From Acidimicrobiales bacterium (GTDB lineage: Bacteria; Actinomycetota; Acidimicrobiia; Acidimicrobiales; MedAcidi-G1), in the NCBI GenBank assembly GCA_022452035.1, contig JAKURV010000013.1:1-62763 (forward strand): a stretch of 62,763 nt of DNA, in the 5' to 3' direction. Position 1 is the first letter of the stretch. Each line of letters begins with the position of its first letter. The position numbers and the translations under genes are program-made. A model generated the notes under the pieces. It worked only from the letters and a program-made list of their open reading frames with translations. It made no database searches and was not told where the DNA came from. Of the stretch, positions 1 to 8,186 are shown piece by piece.

Positions 1-550
1 CCAGCGTTGACGGCCACAATGTCCCGAACGGAGGACAAGATGCGCTGTCGGCTCTGGGCTCGTTCGCGGGCGCCACGGGCGGACCGGCCGTCGCCTGTCC
101 GCGACGGAACCGGTGAACTCAATGCACTTTCGGCCAGTGGCCTGTCGTGCACAGTTGGTCTCCAGTTCGCCCAGGCCTACCGAGACGCCCGCCCGCAAGC
201 CCCTACGACTCTGCAAGCGATCCGATATTCCTTGGCTTGACACAAGTCTAAGCAAACCTCTCCCGCCGTTTAGGGGATACCCGGAGTTCTTGAGACCAGC
301 TCCGTCGCTTGAACCAAAGGGTTAGATGGGCTCTTTCGCCAGTTTCGGCAAAGGAACCGGTTGGTTTAGGCACTGCCACACCACAGAATGCGCCCCTCTC
401 CCACCTGGGAGTGGCGTAAAACCCCCAACACTGGTGCAATCAAGCGGTTCTAGGGCCTTTAGGCGGATCTAGGACACAATTTGGCTAATTCGGGCCTTGT
501 AGCGGACTCTGTCCAAGGACGGACGTCGCCTAACTGCCCGGTTCGGCGAT
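1..550. other. Gene-free region of lower GC at the window edge
   Basis: I see no supportable gene here. Short open frames exist on both strands but none has a recognisable motif or a convincing start. The stretch is poorer in GC than the rest: by hand count 241-480 has 133 G or C of 240 bases (55 percent), against about 65 percent or more in the coding blocks. The only local structure noted is a short inverted repeat near 397-410 (CTCCC, ACCT, GGGAG). It may be an intergenic spacer, a decayed gene or the edge of an element lying to the left of the window. Confidence 0.5.
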
Positions 551-1528
551 TCAGGCCGTCAGATCGGTCACTACCTTGCCCACTACACGGCGGTCTGCGA
601 TGTCTTGAAGGGCCCGTGGGGCGTCGCTGAAGGCATACGGGGGGTGCAACAGGGGGTCTACTGCGCCTTCGTCGGCTAGGGCGAACAGGGCTTCCATCTG
701 GCGGCCCAGCGACGCTGGATCTCGGGCTAGTGAGGCACCCCAGTGGACTCCCACTACCGAGTAGTTCTTGAGCAGCACGTGGTTGGTGGCCAGCTCGGGG
801 ATGCCGGCTACGAAGCCGATGACCAGCAGGCGCCCGTCCCAGGCCATGCATCGTCGAACCTGTTGGAAGGTCTCTCCCCCTACCGGGTCGTAGGCCACGT
901 CCACGCCGTTGCCGTCGGTCAGTTCCCGAACCCGGGCCACCAGGTCGTCGACTTCGCGGTGGTCGATCACTTCGTCGGCACCCAGGCCGGTACAGGCCGC
1001 CACCTTTTCCGGTCCGCCAGCCACCGCAATGACCCATGCTCCGGCGGCCTTGCCCAGTTGGATGGCTGCCGAGCCCACACCGCCCGCGGCCCCGGTGACC
1101 AGCAGCGTTTCCCCGGGCGCCAGATGGGCCCGGTCGTGGAGGGCGAACCAGGTGGTCCCGTAGTTCATGGGCACGGCGGCCGCTTTGGTTGATGCCAGAA
1201 CGTCGGGCACCTCGAACACGCTGGACGCCGGCAGGACCAGCCGTTCGGCCAGCCCTCCGCCTAGGGCCACCACCCGGCGGCCCAAAATCGCCGAGTCAAC
1301 GTCGTCGCCCACTGCCGAAACCCGGCCCGCCGTCTCACTACCCGGGGTGAAGGGCAACGGGGGCTTCACCTGGTACTCGCCTCGGCACTGCAGGACGTCG
1401 GGGAATGCCAGACCTACCGCCTCCACGTCCACGACCACCCGGCCGGGACCGACGTCGGGGTCGTCGATTTCGTCGAGGACCATGCAGTCGATCGGGTCGC
1501 CTAGTTCGTGGACTTGCCATGCACGCAT
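551..1528 (-). CDS. Zinc-free NADPH:quinone oxidoreductase-like protein (MDR family)
   Basis: A 325-residue medium-chain dehydrogenase/reductase of the quinone oxidoreductase type, expected to reduce quinones or enones with NADPH in the cytosol. The first 120 residues or so form the GroES-like fold and contain PGSETAGRV. The Rossmann segment carries the nucleotide-binding motif GAAGGVGSAAIQLG at 146-159. The structural and catalytic zinc cysteines of alcohol dehydrogenases are absent, which places it in the zinc-free branch. I chose the ATG at 1528 because it starts with the family-typical MRAWQV and has TACCGT 7 nt upstream, a leaderless promoter arrangement. It lies 89 bp after pheT but probably has its own promoter. 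The substrate cannot be told from sequence. Confidence 0.9.
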   Translation of the reverse strand: MRAWQVHELGDPIDCMVLDEIDDPDVGPGRVVVDVEAVGLAFPDVLQCRGEYQVKPPLPFTPGSETAGRVSAVGDDVDSAILGRRVVALGGGLAERLVLPASSVFEVPDVLASTKAAAVPMNYGTTWFALHDRAHLAPGETLLVTGAAGGVGSAAIQLGKAAGAWVIAVAGGPEKVAACTGLGADEVIDHREVDDLVARVRELTDGNGVDVAYDPVGGETFQQVRRCMAWDGRLLVIGFVAGIPELATNHVLLKNYSVVGVHWGASLARDPASLGRQMEALFALADEGAVDPLLHPPYAFSDAPRALQDIADRRVVGKVVTDLTA

Positions 1529-1535
1529 GGTGACG

Positions 1536-1541
1536 ACGGTA
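1536..1541 (-). promoter_or_regulatory. Candidate -10 hexamer of a leaderless promoter
   Basis: TACCGT on the minus strand, 7 nt before the ATG of the oxidoreductase gene. The spacing places the transcription start on or next to the start codon. No convincing -35 was seen. Confidence 0.5.
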
Positions 1542-1617
1542 CCCGTGGGACTCGAAGCTCCCCGTAGCGGGTCAAGCCAGATCCGCGGGAGCGTGAACTG
1601 CTCGGAGCTGGGTCTAG

Positions 1618-3972
1618 TCAGCCCCGCAGGGTGGCGGGCAGCGCATCCTGCACGGCGTCGATGCAACGCTGCCGCACCTCGGCGACCTCACCGTCGGTGA
1701 GGGTTCGGTCGTCGGACTGGAAACGCAGCGTGAAGGCCAGGCTGCGCCTTCCGTCGGCCACCGGCGCCCCCCGGAAAACGTCGAACAGGGTGAGGTCGGC
1801 CAATAGGCCCCCGGCGGCCTCGCGTAGGTGGGTTTCCACGTCAGCGGCCGGCGTGGCCTCGTCCACCTCGAACGCCAGGTCGATGTCTGATGACGGGTAC
1901 CGGCTCACCGGGCGGTAAGGGCGGCCTCCGTGGGGAAGGCCAAGGAGGACCTCGAGGTCGACTTCCAGCCATCCCACCCGTTCGCCCACCCCGAAGGCGT
2001 CCAGCACCCCGGGGTCCACCTCACCCACGTAGCCCACCGGCACGCCGTCCACGTCGATTCGTGCTGTCCGGGTGGGATGCAATCCGGGGGTGACTTGGGC
2101 TGTTAGGTGGTAGTGGCGGGCATCCAGAGCATCAGCGAGGGCTGAGAACACTCCCACGGCGGCTCCGGCATCCTGACCGGCTAGGGCCACGGCCAGGTGC
2201 TCGCGCTCGTCCGGTAGCGGCTGGTCGCCGTCTGGACGCCGGTAGACGTGGCCTACCTCGAATACCCCCAGGCTGTGCAGTCGGTGCGAGGCGTTGTAGG
2301 CCAGTGTCTTGAGGATTCCGGGGCGTAGCGAGGCCCGCATGACTGATTCCTCGGCCACGAGCGGGTTGGACACCGTGATCCCGTCGGGCTCCAGGCCGGC
2401 CCGTTCCAGGTCGCCCGGAGCCAGGAAGGGCACCGGCATGACCTCATCAAGACCCATGCCCACCATGGCTGACCGCACGGCCCGCCGGTCGGCCTGGTAC
2501 GGGGTTAGGGATCCGGTGAGGGTCGACTGGGGGACGGTCCGGGTAATCCGGTGGTAGCCGTGGATACGGGCCACCTCTTCCACTACGTCGATCTCGGTGG
2601 CGCTGTCCGGCCGGAAACTCGGGATGTCCACGTCCAGGTCGTCGCCGGCCGGTCGGGTGGAGAACTCGATGGACTCCAGCAGCCCGGCCACCTCGTCGCG
2701 TTCTAATCCCGTCCCCAGAAGGCTGTTGACCCGGTCGGTCCGCACCCGGATTGTCTCCCGGGTTGGCGTGTTGCCCCGCACGTCCACCATGCCGGGAGCC
2801 AGGGTGGCTCCCGACTCGGCTAAAAGTTCGGCGAAGCGGCGCATGGCCAGGTCGGCCACCTCGGGGTCGGCACCCCGCTCGAAGCGGGCCGACGCCTCGC
2901 TGCGCAGGCCAAGGCGTCGAGCCGACCGGGTGATGGATATTGGGTCCCACCAGGCCATCTCGAGGGCCACGCTGGTTGTTGACCCACTGATTTCGGTCGA
3001 CGCTCCGCCCATGATCCCAGCGATGCCGATGGCTTCGTCGTTTCCGTCGGCGATCACCCCGTCGGCGGCTGACAGGGTCCGGACTATCCCGTCCAGGGTC
3101 TCCACCGTCTCGCCTTCGGTGGCCCGGCGCACTCGCAGCGCGCCACCCTGCACAGCATCCAGGTCGTAGGTGTGGTTGGGTTGGCCCAGTTCCAACATCA
3201 CGTAGTTGGACACGTCCACCACGCCGTTGATGGGCCGCATCCCAAGGGCGGTCAGCCGGTTGGCCATCCAGCGCGGTGACGGCCCTATCGAGACGCCGTC
3301 CAGCACCCGGACGGCGAACCGACCACACAGGTCGGGGTCCACCACCTCGACGGTAAGGCGCCGGGCGGCGTCTTGTCCCGCCTCGTCCGGTGACGGCTCA
3401 GGGCGGGCGAAGGGTACGCCTTGGCGAGCCGCCAGGTCTCGGGCTACGCCGGCCACCGACATGGCGTCGGGCCGGTTCGGGTTGACCTCCAGGTCGTAGA
3501 GCACGTCGGGGCGGAGCTCCAGGGCCTCGGCCAGGGGTCGTCCCAGCTCGTGGTCAGCGCCCAGGACCAGGATGCCCTCACCATCGGTACCCAGGCCGAT
3601 CTCATCGGCCGCGCAGAGCATCCCGTTGGACCACTCGCCGCGCATCTTGCGTCGGGCAATCTCCATGCCGTTGGGCATCGTCGTCCCCAGGGTGGCCAGC
3701 GGAACGAGGTCGCCCACCGACATGTTGAACGCCCCGCAGCAGATCTGCAGCGCCTCACCATCGCCGGCGTCGACGTCCACTAGTTGGATGCGGTCGGCGT
3801 CCGGATGGGGGCGGAGTTCCAGCACTCGGGCCACCACCACGCCGTCCAGGCCGGCGCCCACCGTGGTGATCCCCTCGACGGCCAGGCCCAGCTCGCTGAG
3901 CTGGTCGCCGATCTCGCCGGGGTCGCCGGTCACGGGGGCGAACTCCTGCAGCCAGGACAGCAGGACCTTCAC
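1618..3972 (-). CDS. pheT: Phenylalanine--tRNA ligase beta subunit
   Basis: A full-length bacterial PheT of 784 residues, partner of PheS in the alpha2-beta2 enzyme that charges tRNA(Phe). The N-terminus (MKVLLSWLQEF) is typical. An EMAP-type tRNA-binding domain lies around 40-150 (RPHPDADRIQLVDV), followed by the B3/B4 editing region, the B5 domain and the catalytic-like core. The C-terminal FDX-ACB anticodon-binding domain is recognisable from RYPSSDIDLAF onward. The start codon is GTG at 3972, 43 bp after pheS, so the pair is probably co-transcribed. Nothing is truncated. No T-box or leader-peptide attenuator is visible upstream of the pair. Confidence 0.98.
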   Translation of the reverse strand: MKVLLSWLQEFAPVTGDPGEIGDQLSELGLAVEGITTVGAGLDGVVVARVLELRPHPDADRIQLVDVDAGDGEALQICCGAFNMSVGDLVPLATLGTTMPNGMEIARRKMRGEWSNGMLCAADEIGLGTDGEGILVLGADHELGRPLAEALELRPDVLYDLEVNPNRPDAMSVAGVARDLAARQGVPFARPEPSPDEAGQDAARRLTVEVVDPDLCGRFAVRVLDGVSIGPSPRWMANRLTALGMRPINGVVDVSNYVMLELGQPNHTYDLDAVQGGALRVRRATEGETVETLDGIVRTLSAADGVIADGNDEAIGIAGIMGGASTEISGSTTSVALEMAWWDPISITRSARRLGLRSEASARFERGADPEVADLAMRRFAELLAESGATLAPGMVDVRGNTPTRETIRVRTDRVNSLLGTGLERDEVAGLLESIEFSTRPAGDDLDVDIPSFRPDSATEIDVVEEVARIHGYHRITRTVPQSTLTGSLTPYQADRRAVRSAMVGMGLDEVMPVPFLAPGDLERAGLEPDGITVSNPLVAEESVMRASLRPGILKTLAYNASHRLHSLGVFEVGHVYRRPDGDQPLPDEREHLAVALAGQDAGAAVGVFSALADALDARHYHLTAQVTPGLHPTRTARIDVDGVPVGYVGEVDPGVLDAFGVGERVGWLEVDLEVLLGLPHGGRPYRPVSRYPSSDIDLAFEVDEATPAADVETHLREAAGGLLADLTLFDVFRGAPVADGRRSLAFTLRFQSDDRTLTDGEVAEVRQRCIDAVQDALPATLRG

Positions 3973-4015
3973 CGGTCACCACCACCCTGGGGTGTGAAAG
4001 CGCGCACGGGAGACA

Positions 4016-5014
4016 TCAGAACTGCGACAGGAAACGGTGGTCGTTGCGGAACAGTTCGCGAAGGTCGTCAATTCCGTGGCGCATGAGTGCCAGGCGATCG
4101 AGGCCAAACCCGAAGGCGAAACCCGACCATTCCTCTGGATCCAAGCCGCAGGCCGCCAACACGTTGGGATGAACCATTCCGCAGCCGGCCAACTCCAGCC
4201 ACGTTCCGTCGGGGCGGCGGATGTCGAACTCGGCCGACGGCTCGGTGAACGGGAAGTACGACGGTCGGAGCCGCGAGGTGAAGTCCCCGCCGAAGTAGGC
4301 CCGGGTGAAGGCCTCCAGGGTCCCGGCCAGGTCCCCGAAGGTGATGCCCCGGTCCACCACCAGGCCCTCGATCTGGTGGAACACCGGCATGTGGGTGGCA
4401 TCTGCCGTGTCGCTGCGGAACACCCGTCCCGGCATGATCGAGTAGATGGGCGGCTCGCCGGCCTCCATGACCCGGATCTGGACCGGCGAGGTGTGGGTGC
4501 GTAGCAGGGTGCTGCCCGGTTCGCCGTGGTCCACGTAGAGGGTGTCGTACATGTCGCGGGCCGGGTGGTCGGGCGGGAAGTTGAGGGCACCAAAGTTGTG
4601 CCACTCGTCTTCGATTTCGGGACCCTCGGAGACCGTGTAACCCATCCCCACGAACAGGTCCTCGAGCCGCTCCCAGGTCTGGGTGACCACGTGGCGGTGG
4701 CCGAGGCGCCTACCTCGGTCTAGCTCCGTCAGGTCCAGGCGCTCCTCCTCCAGCTGTTCGGCCCGGGCCTCACCCTCTAGCGCCGATCGGCGGGCGGCCA
4801 CTAGGGCCTCGATCTCGGCCCGTACCTCGTTCAGGCGCTGACCCACGGCCTTGCGCTCGTCCTCGTCGAGGCCGCCCAGGGTTTTCCGGGCCTCGGTCAC
4901 CACCGACTGCTTCCCCAGCAGCTCGGAGTCCACGGTCCTTAGGGCATCGAGGTCGCCGGCTGCCGCGACGGCCGTCGCAGCTTCGGCGAGGTGCTGGTCC
5001 AGGTCGGGGGTCAT
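4016..5014 (-). CDS. pheS: Phenylalanine--tRNA ligase alpha subunit
   Basis: A 332-residue catalytic alpha subunit of PheRS, a class II aminoacyl-tRNA synthetase. An N-terminal coiled-coil region of about 90 residues binds tRNA. Class II motif 2 is seen in RSDTADATHMPVFHQIEG, and motif 3 is GFGLDRLALM at 302-311. I placed the start at the ATG at 5014 (MTPDLDQHL). A frame-compatible GTG at 5050 would add twelve proline-rich residues untypical of the family. A possible -10 hexamer TAGTCT at 5058-5053 would put the transcription start about 30 nt before this ATG, which suggests that pheST can be transcribed separately from the upstream methyltransferase gene. Confidence 0.97.
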   Translation of the reverse strand: MTPDLDQHLAEAATAVAAAGDLDALRTVDSELLGKQSVVTEARKTLGGLDEDERKAVGQRLNEVRAEIEALVAARRSALEGEARAEQLEEERLDLTELDRGRRLGHRHVVTQTWERLEDLFVGMGYTVSEGPEIEDEWHNFGALNFPPDHPARDMYDTLYVDHGEPGSTLLRTHTSPVQIRVMEAGEPPIYSIMPGRVFRSDTADATHMPVFHQIEGLVVDRGITFGDLAGTLEAFTRAYFGGDFTSRLRPSYFPFTEPSAEFDIRRPDGTWLELAGCGMVHPNVLAACGLDPEEWSGFAFGFGLDRLALMRHGIDDLRELFRNDHRFLSQF

Positions 5015-5052
5015 CGGGTGCGGTGGCGGTCGGGGCTGGTGACGATCCACGC

Positions 5053-5058
5053 AGACTA
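5053..5058 (-). promoter_or_regulatory. Candidate -10 hexamer upstream of pheS
   Basis: TAGTCT on the minus strand lies in the 96-bp gap between the SpoU methyltransferase gene and pheS. It fits TANNNT and predicts a short leader of roughly 30 nt. A -35 element is not evident, so confidence is low. Confidence 0.3.
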
Positions 5059-5110
5059 CGGGACGTGGTCGCGCTCCCCCATGACCGTTTCAGCCGGAGT
5101 CGCCGTCGAC

Positions 5111-5893
5111 CTATCCGGACCCGGCGGCTAGGGCGTGGAGGGCCACCGACCCCGCCACGGCCACGTTGAGCGAGTCCACCCCGCCCACCGTGGGGATGGT
5201 GATCAGCCCGGTGCAGGCCTCCACCACCCCGGCGTCTAGGCCGTGGGGTTCGTTGCCCAAGATCAGGGCCACCGGGCCATCAGAGGGCACCTCGGTGGGC
5301 GGGATTCCGCCGTGGGGCACAGCCGCCCAGCAGGACACCCCGGCGTCGGTCAGGAGCCGGACGGCGGCGACCGGGTCGTCGATTGTGGCAATGGGCATCC
5401 GGAAGCTGGAGCCGGCGGCGGCCCGCACCAGCTTCGGGTTGTACGGGTCCACCCCGCCGACCATCAAGACCCCGGTGGCCCCGAAGGCCTCGGCTGATCG
5501 GACCAGGGTTCCGGCGTTGCCCGGGTCACCCAGTTCGGCCAGGACGACCAGCGGCCCCGACGTGGACGCCAGGGCCGCAGCCTCGACGTCGTGAAAGGCC
5601 ACCTCGGCCAGGGCGGGCTGGGAGGAGCGGGTGCTGGCCAGTCCGTCGAACACCCGGTCGGGAACGAGAAAGGCGTCCACCCCGGCTCGCTGGACCAGCC
5701 GAACTAGGTCGTGACCGGCTGCCGAGGTCGGTAGCACTACCTGTCGAACGTCCCGGTCGGCGTCCAGCGCCTCGGCCACCAGAGTGGGTCCCTCGACGAT
5801 GTAGGCCGCCTCGTCGTGGCGAAATCCGCGGTCGCGGGCCAACCGGCGCAGCCGTCGGCAGCGGGGGTTTCCCCCGGAGAGCTCCTCGACCAT
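5111..5893 (-). CDS. SpoU/TrmH-family RNA 2'-O-methyltransferase
   Basis: A 260-residue SPOUT methyltransferase expected to transfer a methyl group from SAM to a ribose 2'-OH in rRNA or tRNA. The N-terminal substrate-binding part contains YIVEGPTLVAEAL. The trefoil-knot domain has motif 1 (GDPGNAGTLVRSAEAFGA), motif 2 (NEPHGLD, 214-220) and motif 3 (SLNVAVAG, 241-248). The ATG at 5893 is preferred to a GTG at 5911. In many actinobacteria a similar gene (TsnR/RlmB-like) sits between rplT and pheS, as here, and 23S rRNA is the usual guess for the target. The exact modified nucleotide is unknown. Confidence 0.92.
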   Translation of the reverse strand: MVEELSGGNPRCRRLRRLARDRGFRHDEAAYIVEGPTLVAEALDADRDVRQVVLPTSAAGHDLVRLVQRAGVDAFLVPDRVFDGLASTRSSQPALAEVAFHDVEAAALASTSGPLVVLAELGDPGNAGTLVRSAEAFGATGVLMVGGVDPYNPKLVRAAAGSSFRMPIATIDDPVAAVRLLTDAGVSCWAAVPHGGIPPTEVPSDGPVALILGNEPHGLDAGVVEACTGLITIPTVGGVDSLNVAVAGSVALHALAAGSG

Positions 5894-5948
5894 GGGTGGG
5901 TGTCCGTCCACCGATCGGTCTGACCGACGACGGGAGACGTCTCGGCGC

Positions 5949-6308
5949 TCAGGCCGCGTCGGCGGCCGTGGCCACCTCGACCAGGGCGGCGAAGGCAGCC
6001 GGCTCGGCCACCGCCAGGTCGGCCAACACCTTGCGGTCCACCTCGACGCCGGCCCGCTTCAGGCCGGCGATGAACACGCTGTAGCTGGTGCCGTGCTGGC
6101 GGCAGGCCGCGTTGATGCGCTGAATCCAGAGGCGACGGAACTGCCCCTTGCGGGCGCGGCGATCACGGAAGGCGTAGTTGCCCGAGTGCATCACCTGCTC
6201 GTTGGCGGCACGGAAGGTCCGGCTCTTGTCGCCGTAGTACCCCTTGGCCTGCTCTAGGACAGCCTTGTGCTTCTTCTTGTTCTGGACGGCTCGCTTGACC
6301 CTGGCCAT
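5949..6308 (-). CDS. rplT: 50S ribosomal protein L20
   Basis: A complete 119-residue L20, which binds 23S rRNA early in large-subunit assembly. It starts [15 protein letters not shown] and contains the conserved segments [11 protein letters not shown] and [11 protein letters not shown]. The ATG at 6308 is used; a GTG directly before it would add one residue. It is the third gene of infC-rpmI-rplT, 104 bp after rpmI. In several bacteria L20 represses this operon at the RNA level. Here I can point only to stem-loops in the infC leader, not to a proven L20 site. Confidence 0.98.
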   Translation of the reverse strand: MARVKRAVQNKKKHKAVLEQAKGYYGDKSRTFRAANEQVMHSGNYAFRDRRARKGQFRRLWIQRINAACRQHGTSYSVFIAGLKRAGVEVDRKVLADLAVAEPAAFAALVEVATAADAA

Positions 6309-6412
6309 CACGGTCTCCTTGTGGGCGTCGTCGTCGCCGTGCGACGGGTGTTCGGTCGTGTCGTATGGGGACCCGGTCCCCAGTTGTCGGCCACCGGTCG
6401 GGTGGCCCAGGT

Positions 6413-6589
6413 TCAGATTCCGAGTTGCTTTCGGACGGTCGAGGCGTTGGTCGGATCCACATCGAGCTGACGGCCGCGCCGCCGCTTCAGCTTCACCGCT
6501 TTCTTCACGTAGGTGCCCCGCTTCAGGCGACCGGTGCCGGTCACCTTGATGCGCTTGGCCATCCCCCGGTGGGTCTTCATCTTGGGCAT
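6413..6589 (-). CDS. rpmI: 50S ribosomal protein L35
   Basis: A 58-residue L35 read directly from the sequence, starting [20 protein letters not shown] and ending TVRKQLGI. The MPKMKTHRG start, the strongly basic middle ([13 protein letters not shown]) and the position between infC and rplT make the assignment secure. The ATG is at 6589, 49 bp after the infC stop, and the gene stops with TGA. The protein is at the short end of the 60-66 residues usual for L35. Confidence 0.97.
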   Translation of the reverse strand: MPKMKTHRGMAKRIKVTGTGRLKRGTYVKKAVKLKRRRGRQLDVDPTNASTVRKQLGI

Positions 6590-6638
6590 GTGCTCTGCTC
6601 CGGTGTCTGGGTGTCGTTCTGTCTTGGTCGGCCCGGGC

Positions 6639-7355
6639 TCAGGGCGCCGGGTTGGGGTCCGTTACTGCTTCGCCGTCCTCGGCAGTCGCTTCCTCGGTTG
6701 TCGCTTCCTCGGTTGTCGCTTCCTCGGTTGTCGCTTCCTCGGCAGTCGCTTCCTCGGCAGTCGCTTCCTCCGTGGTGGCGTCCGGTTCCAGGGCCTCCTG
6801 ATGCTCGGCGGCCGCCTCCCGCTGCCTGCGGGTGGCCTGGCCGGGAACCAGCACCATGGACATGTTGCGGCCCTCCAGCTTGGGGAACACCTCCACCCGA
6901 CCGACGTGGGCCACCGCCTCGGCGACCCTGTCGAGGATGCGGCGCCCCAGTTGGGGGTGCTGCATCTCTCGGCCGCGGAACATGATCGTGACCTTGACCT
7001 TGCTGCCGTCGCCCAGGAACGCTTCCACCTTGCGGGTCTTGGTGGCGAAGTCACCGGGACCGATCTTCGGCCGGTACTTCATCTCCTTGACCAGAACGTG
7101 GGTCGACTTCCGGCGTGATTCCTTGGCCCGCTGGGACTGTTCGTACTTGAACTTCCCGTAGTCCATGATCCGGCAGACCGGTGGATCGGCCTTGTCGGCC
7201 ACCTCCACTAGGTCGAGATCCATCTCCTGGGCCGCCGACAGGGCATCCGGTAGGGACTGGATCCCCATCTGCTCACCCTCTGGCGAGACGAGGCGGACCT
7301 GTCCGGCCCGGATGCGGTCGTTGACCCGTGGTTCCTGGTTGGTTGGGGCAGCTAT
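6639..7355 (-). CDS. infC: Translation initiation factor IF-3 with AUA start codon
   Basis: IF-3 of 238 residues, binding the 30S subunit to prevent premature joining and to check start-codon choice. The conserved N-domain begins EPRVNDRIRAGQVRLV, and the C-domain has FRGREMQHPQLGRRILDR. The first ATG at 7268 would delete the start of the N-domain. Between an in-frame TGA at 7364-7362 and that ATG there is no ATG, GTG or TTG. An ATA at 7355, in frame, has AGGAG at 7369-7365 with 9-nt spacing, so translation almost certainly starts at this rare codon. Non-canonical AUU, AUC or AUA starts are the known basis of infC autoregulation. The C-terminus is extended by a tandem acidic repeat (EEAT units), absent from most IF-3 proteins. 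Confidence 0.95.
   Translation of the reverse strand: MAAPTNQEPRVNDRIRAGQVRLVSPEGEQMGIQSLPDALSAAQEMDLDLVEVADKADPPVCRIMDYGKFKYEQSQRAKESRRKSTHVLVKEMKYRPKIGPGDFATKTRKVEAFLGDGSKVKVTIMFRGREMQHPQLGRRILDRVAEAVAHVGRVEVFPKLEGRNMSMVLVPGQATRRQREAAAEHQEALEPDATTEEATAEEATAEEATTEEATTEEATTEEATAEDGEAVTDPNPAP
6685..6774 (-). repeat. 15-bp tandem repeat, six units, inside infC
   Basis: Six head-to-tail 15-bp units at 6685, 6700, 6715, 6730, 6745 and 6760, with plus-strand unit GTCGCTTCCTCGGTT and variants ending GGCA or CGTG. A more divergent half-copy precedes them (6670-6684). In frame they encode five-residue units of the type TEEAT/AEEAT, giving IF-3 an acidic disordered tail. The near-identity at DNA level suggests recent slippage expansion. 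Confidence 0.95.
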
Positions 7356-7364
7356 CGGTCGTCA

Positions 7365-7369
7365 CTCCT
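7365..7369 (-). promoter_or_regulatory. Shine-Dalgarno sequence fixing the AUA start of infC
   Basis: AGGAG on the minus strand, 9 nt before the ATA at 7355. It lies just upstream of the in-frame TGA and so cannot serve a longer infC reading frame. It is the main local evidence for the unusual start codon. Confidence 0.8.
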
Positions 7370-7461
7370 GTGCGTCACGCAGGCTCTCTCCTCGTGATTG
7401 AACATTGGGACAGCACCCTCCGAACCCCGACCGGGAAACGGCCCCGAAACGCGGAAACGGC

Positions 7462-7504
7462 GGGCGCCGGAAAGCCGACACCCGCCGAAGCGACCCCGGC
7501 GCCC
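7462..7504 (-). other. Perfect 9-bp inverted repeat in the infC leader
   Basis: GGGCGCCGG at 7462-7470 and CCGGCGCCC at 7496-7504 are exact reverse complements separated by 25 nt. The repeat lies about 110-150 nt before the infC start and would form a stable stem in the leader RNA. It could take part in ribosomal-protein control of the operon or be a side effect of high GC. Confidence 0.5.
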
Positions 7505-7573
7505 CACGGCGGTATGCCGCAGACGTCGTGGATCCGACGAGAAGAAGACCCGAACCCGCTGTACGCGTGCCGG

Positions 7574-7589
7574 GTGGGGAGAACCCCAC
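7574..7589. other. Short hairpin GTGGGG-AGAA-CCCCAC
   Basis: A perfect 6-bp stem with a 4-nt loop in the divergent infC/DUF1844 intergenic region. On the plus strand it is followed by TTTCCCTTT, which is only weakly terminator-like. On the minus strand it would sit near the 5' end of an infC leader transcript. The rest of the 350-bp gap (7356-7705) holds the infC leader and presumably two divergent promoters that I cannot place exactly. Confidence 0.4.
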
Positions 7590-7705
7590 TTTCCCTTTAG
7601 TTGTGGCCCGTAGGCTACCGGTCCCGCATCGTTCCGGCACCAGCCGCCGGCCCGGCGGGTATCCCGCTCCCTCAAGGGAGCCCGACGACCAGGCGAGGAA
7701 CCCCC

Positions 7706-8164
7706 ATGAGCAGTCTCTGGACCCCCGGTGGGGAACATCCCGTCGAACCCTCCGAGTCCCCGCAGGATCCGCCAGTTGACCCCTCCCTGGAGGATCCCTC
7801 CCTGGAGGACCTGTCGCCGGAGGACCGTGAAAAGGTCGAGGCCATGGCCCGGGAAATGGCCGCCGTCCAAGAGCAGCTGGCCTCGACTCCAGCCTCCGTG
7901 GTGGTGGCCAACCACTTGATGGGTTTCTACGAGTTGGCGGCCATTCACCTGTCCCAGCAGCCGCCCAACTTGTCCGAGGCTTCGGTGGCTATCGACGCCC
8001 TGGCCGGCGTGGTCGACACGTTGCCCGGTCGCCTGGGCGAAGCCGAGGCGACCATGCGCGACGCCCTGCACCAGATCCGGCTGGCCTACGTGGCCGTCGA
8101 GAAGGCCATGAGGGAGACGACGGCCGACGACGGGGACGGGGCCGAAAACGAGACCGGAGACTGA
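7706..8164 (+). CDS. DUF1844 domain protein
   Basis: A 152-residue protein of unknown function. The N-terminal 45 residues are acidic and proline-rich with a repeated PSLED (two copies back to back). The rest matches DUF1844 as I know it: VVVANHLMGFYELAAIHL, then an amphipathic helix around AIDALAGVVDTL, then RDALHQIRLAYV. The start is the ATG at 7706, with GAGGAA upstream at usable spacing. The gene is divergent from infC, and DUF1844 genes commonly sit next to infC in actinobacteria. It faces hisG tail to tail with a 22-bp gap. No signal peptide or membrane segment is seen. Confidence 0.8.
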   Translation: MSSLWTPGGEHPVEPSESPQDPPVDPSLEDPSLEDLSPEDREKVEAMAREMAAVQEQLASTPASVVVANHLMGFYELAAIHLSQQPPNLSEASVAIDALAGVVDTLPGRLGEAEATMRDALHQIRLAYVAVEKAMRETTADDGDGAENETGD

Positions 8165-8186
8165 CCGGCCTGGCCCACCGAGACAG

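Noticed and set aside
6685-6774. A CRISPR-like or intergenic satellite array
   Set aside because: Units are 15 bp with no spacers and stay in frame within infC, so this is a coding tandem repeat.
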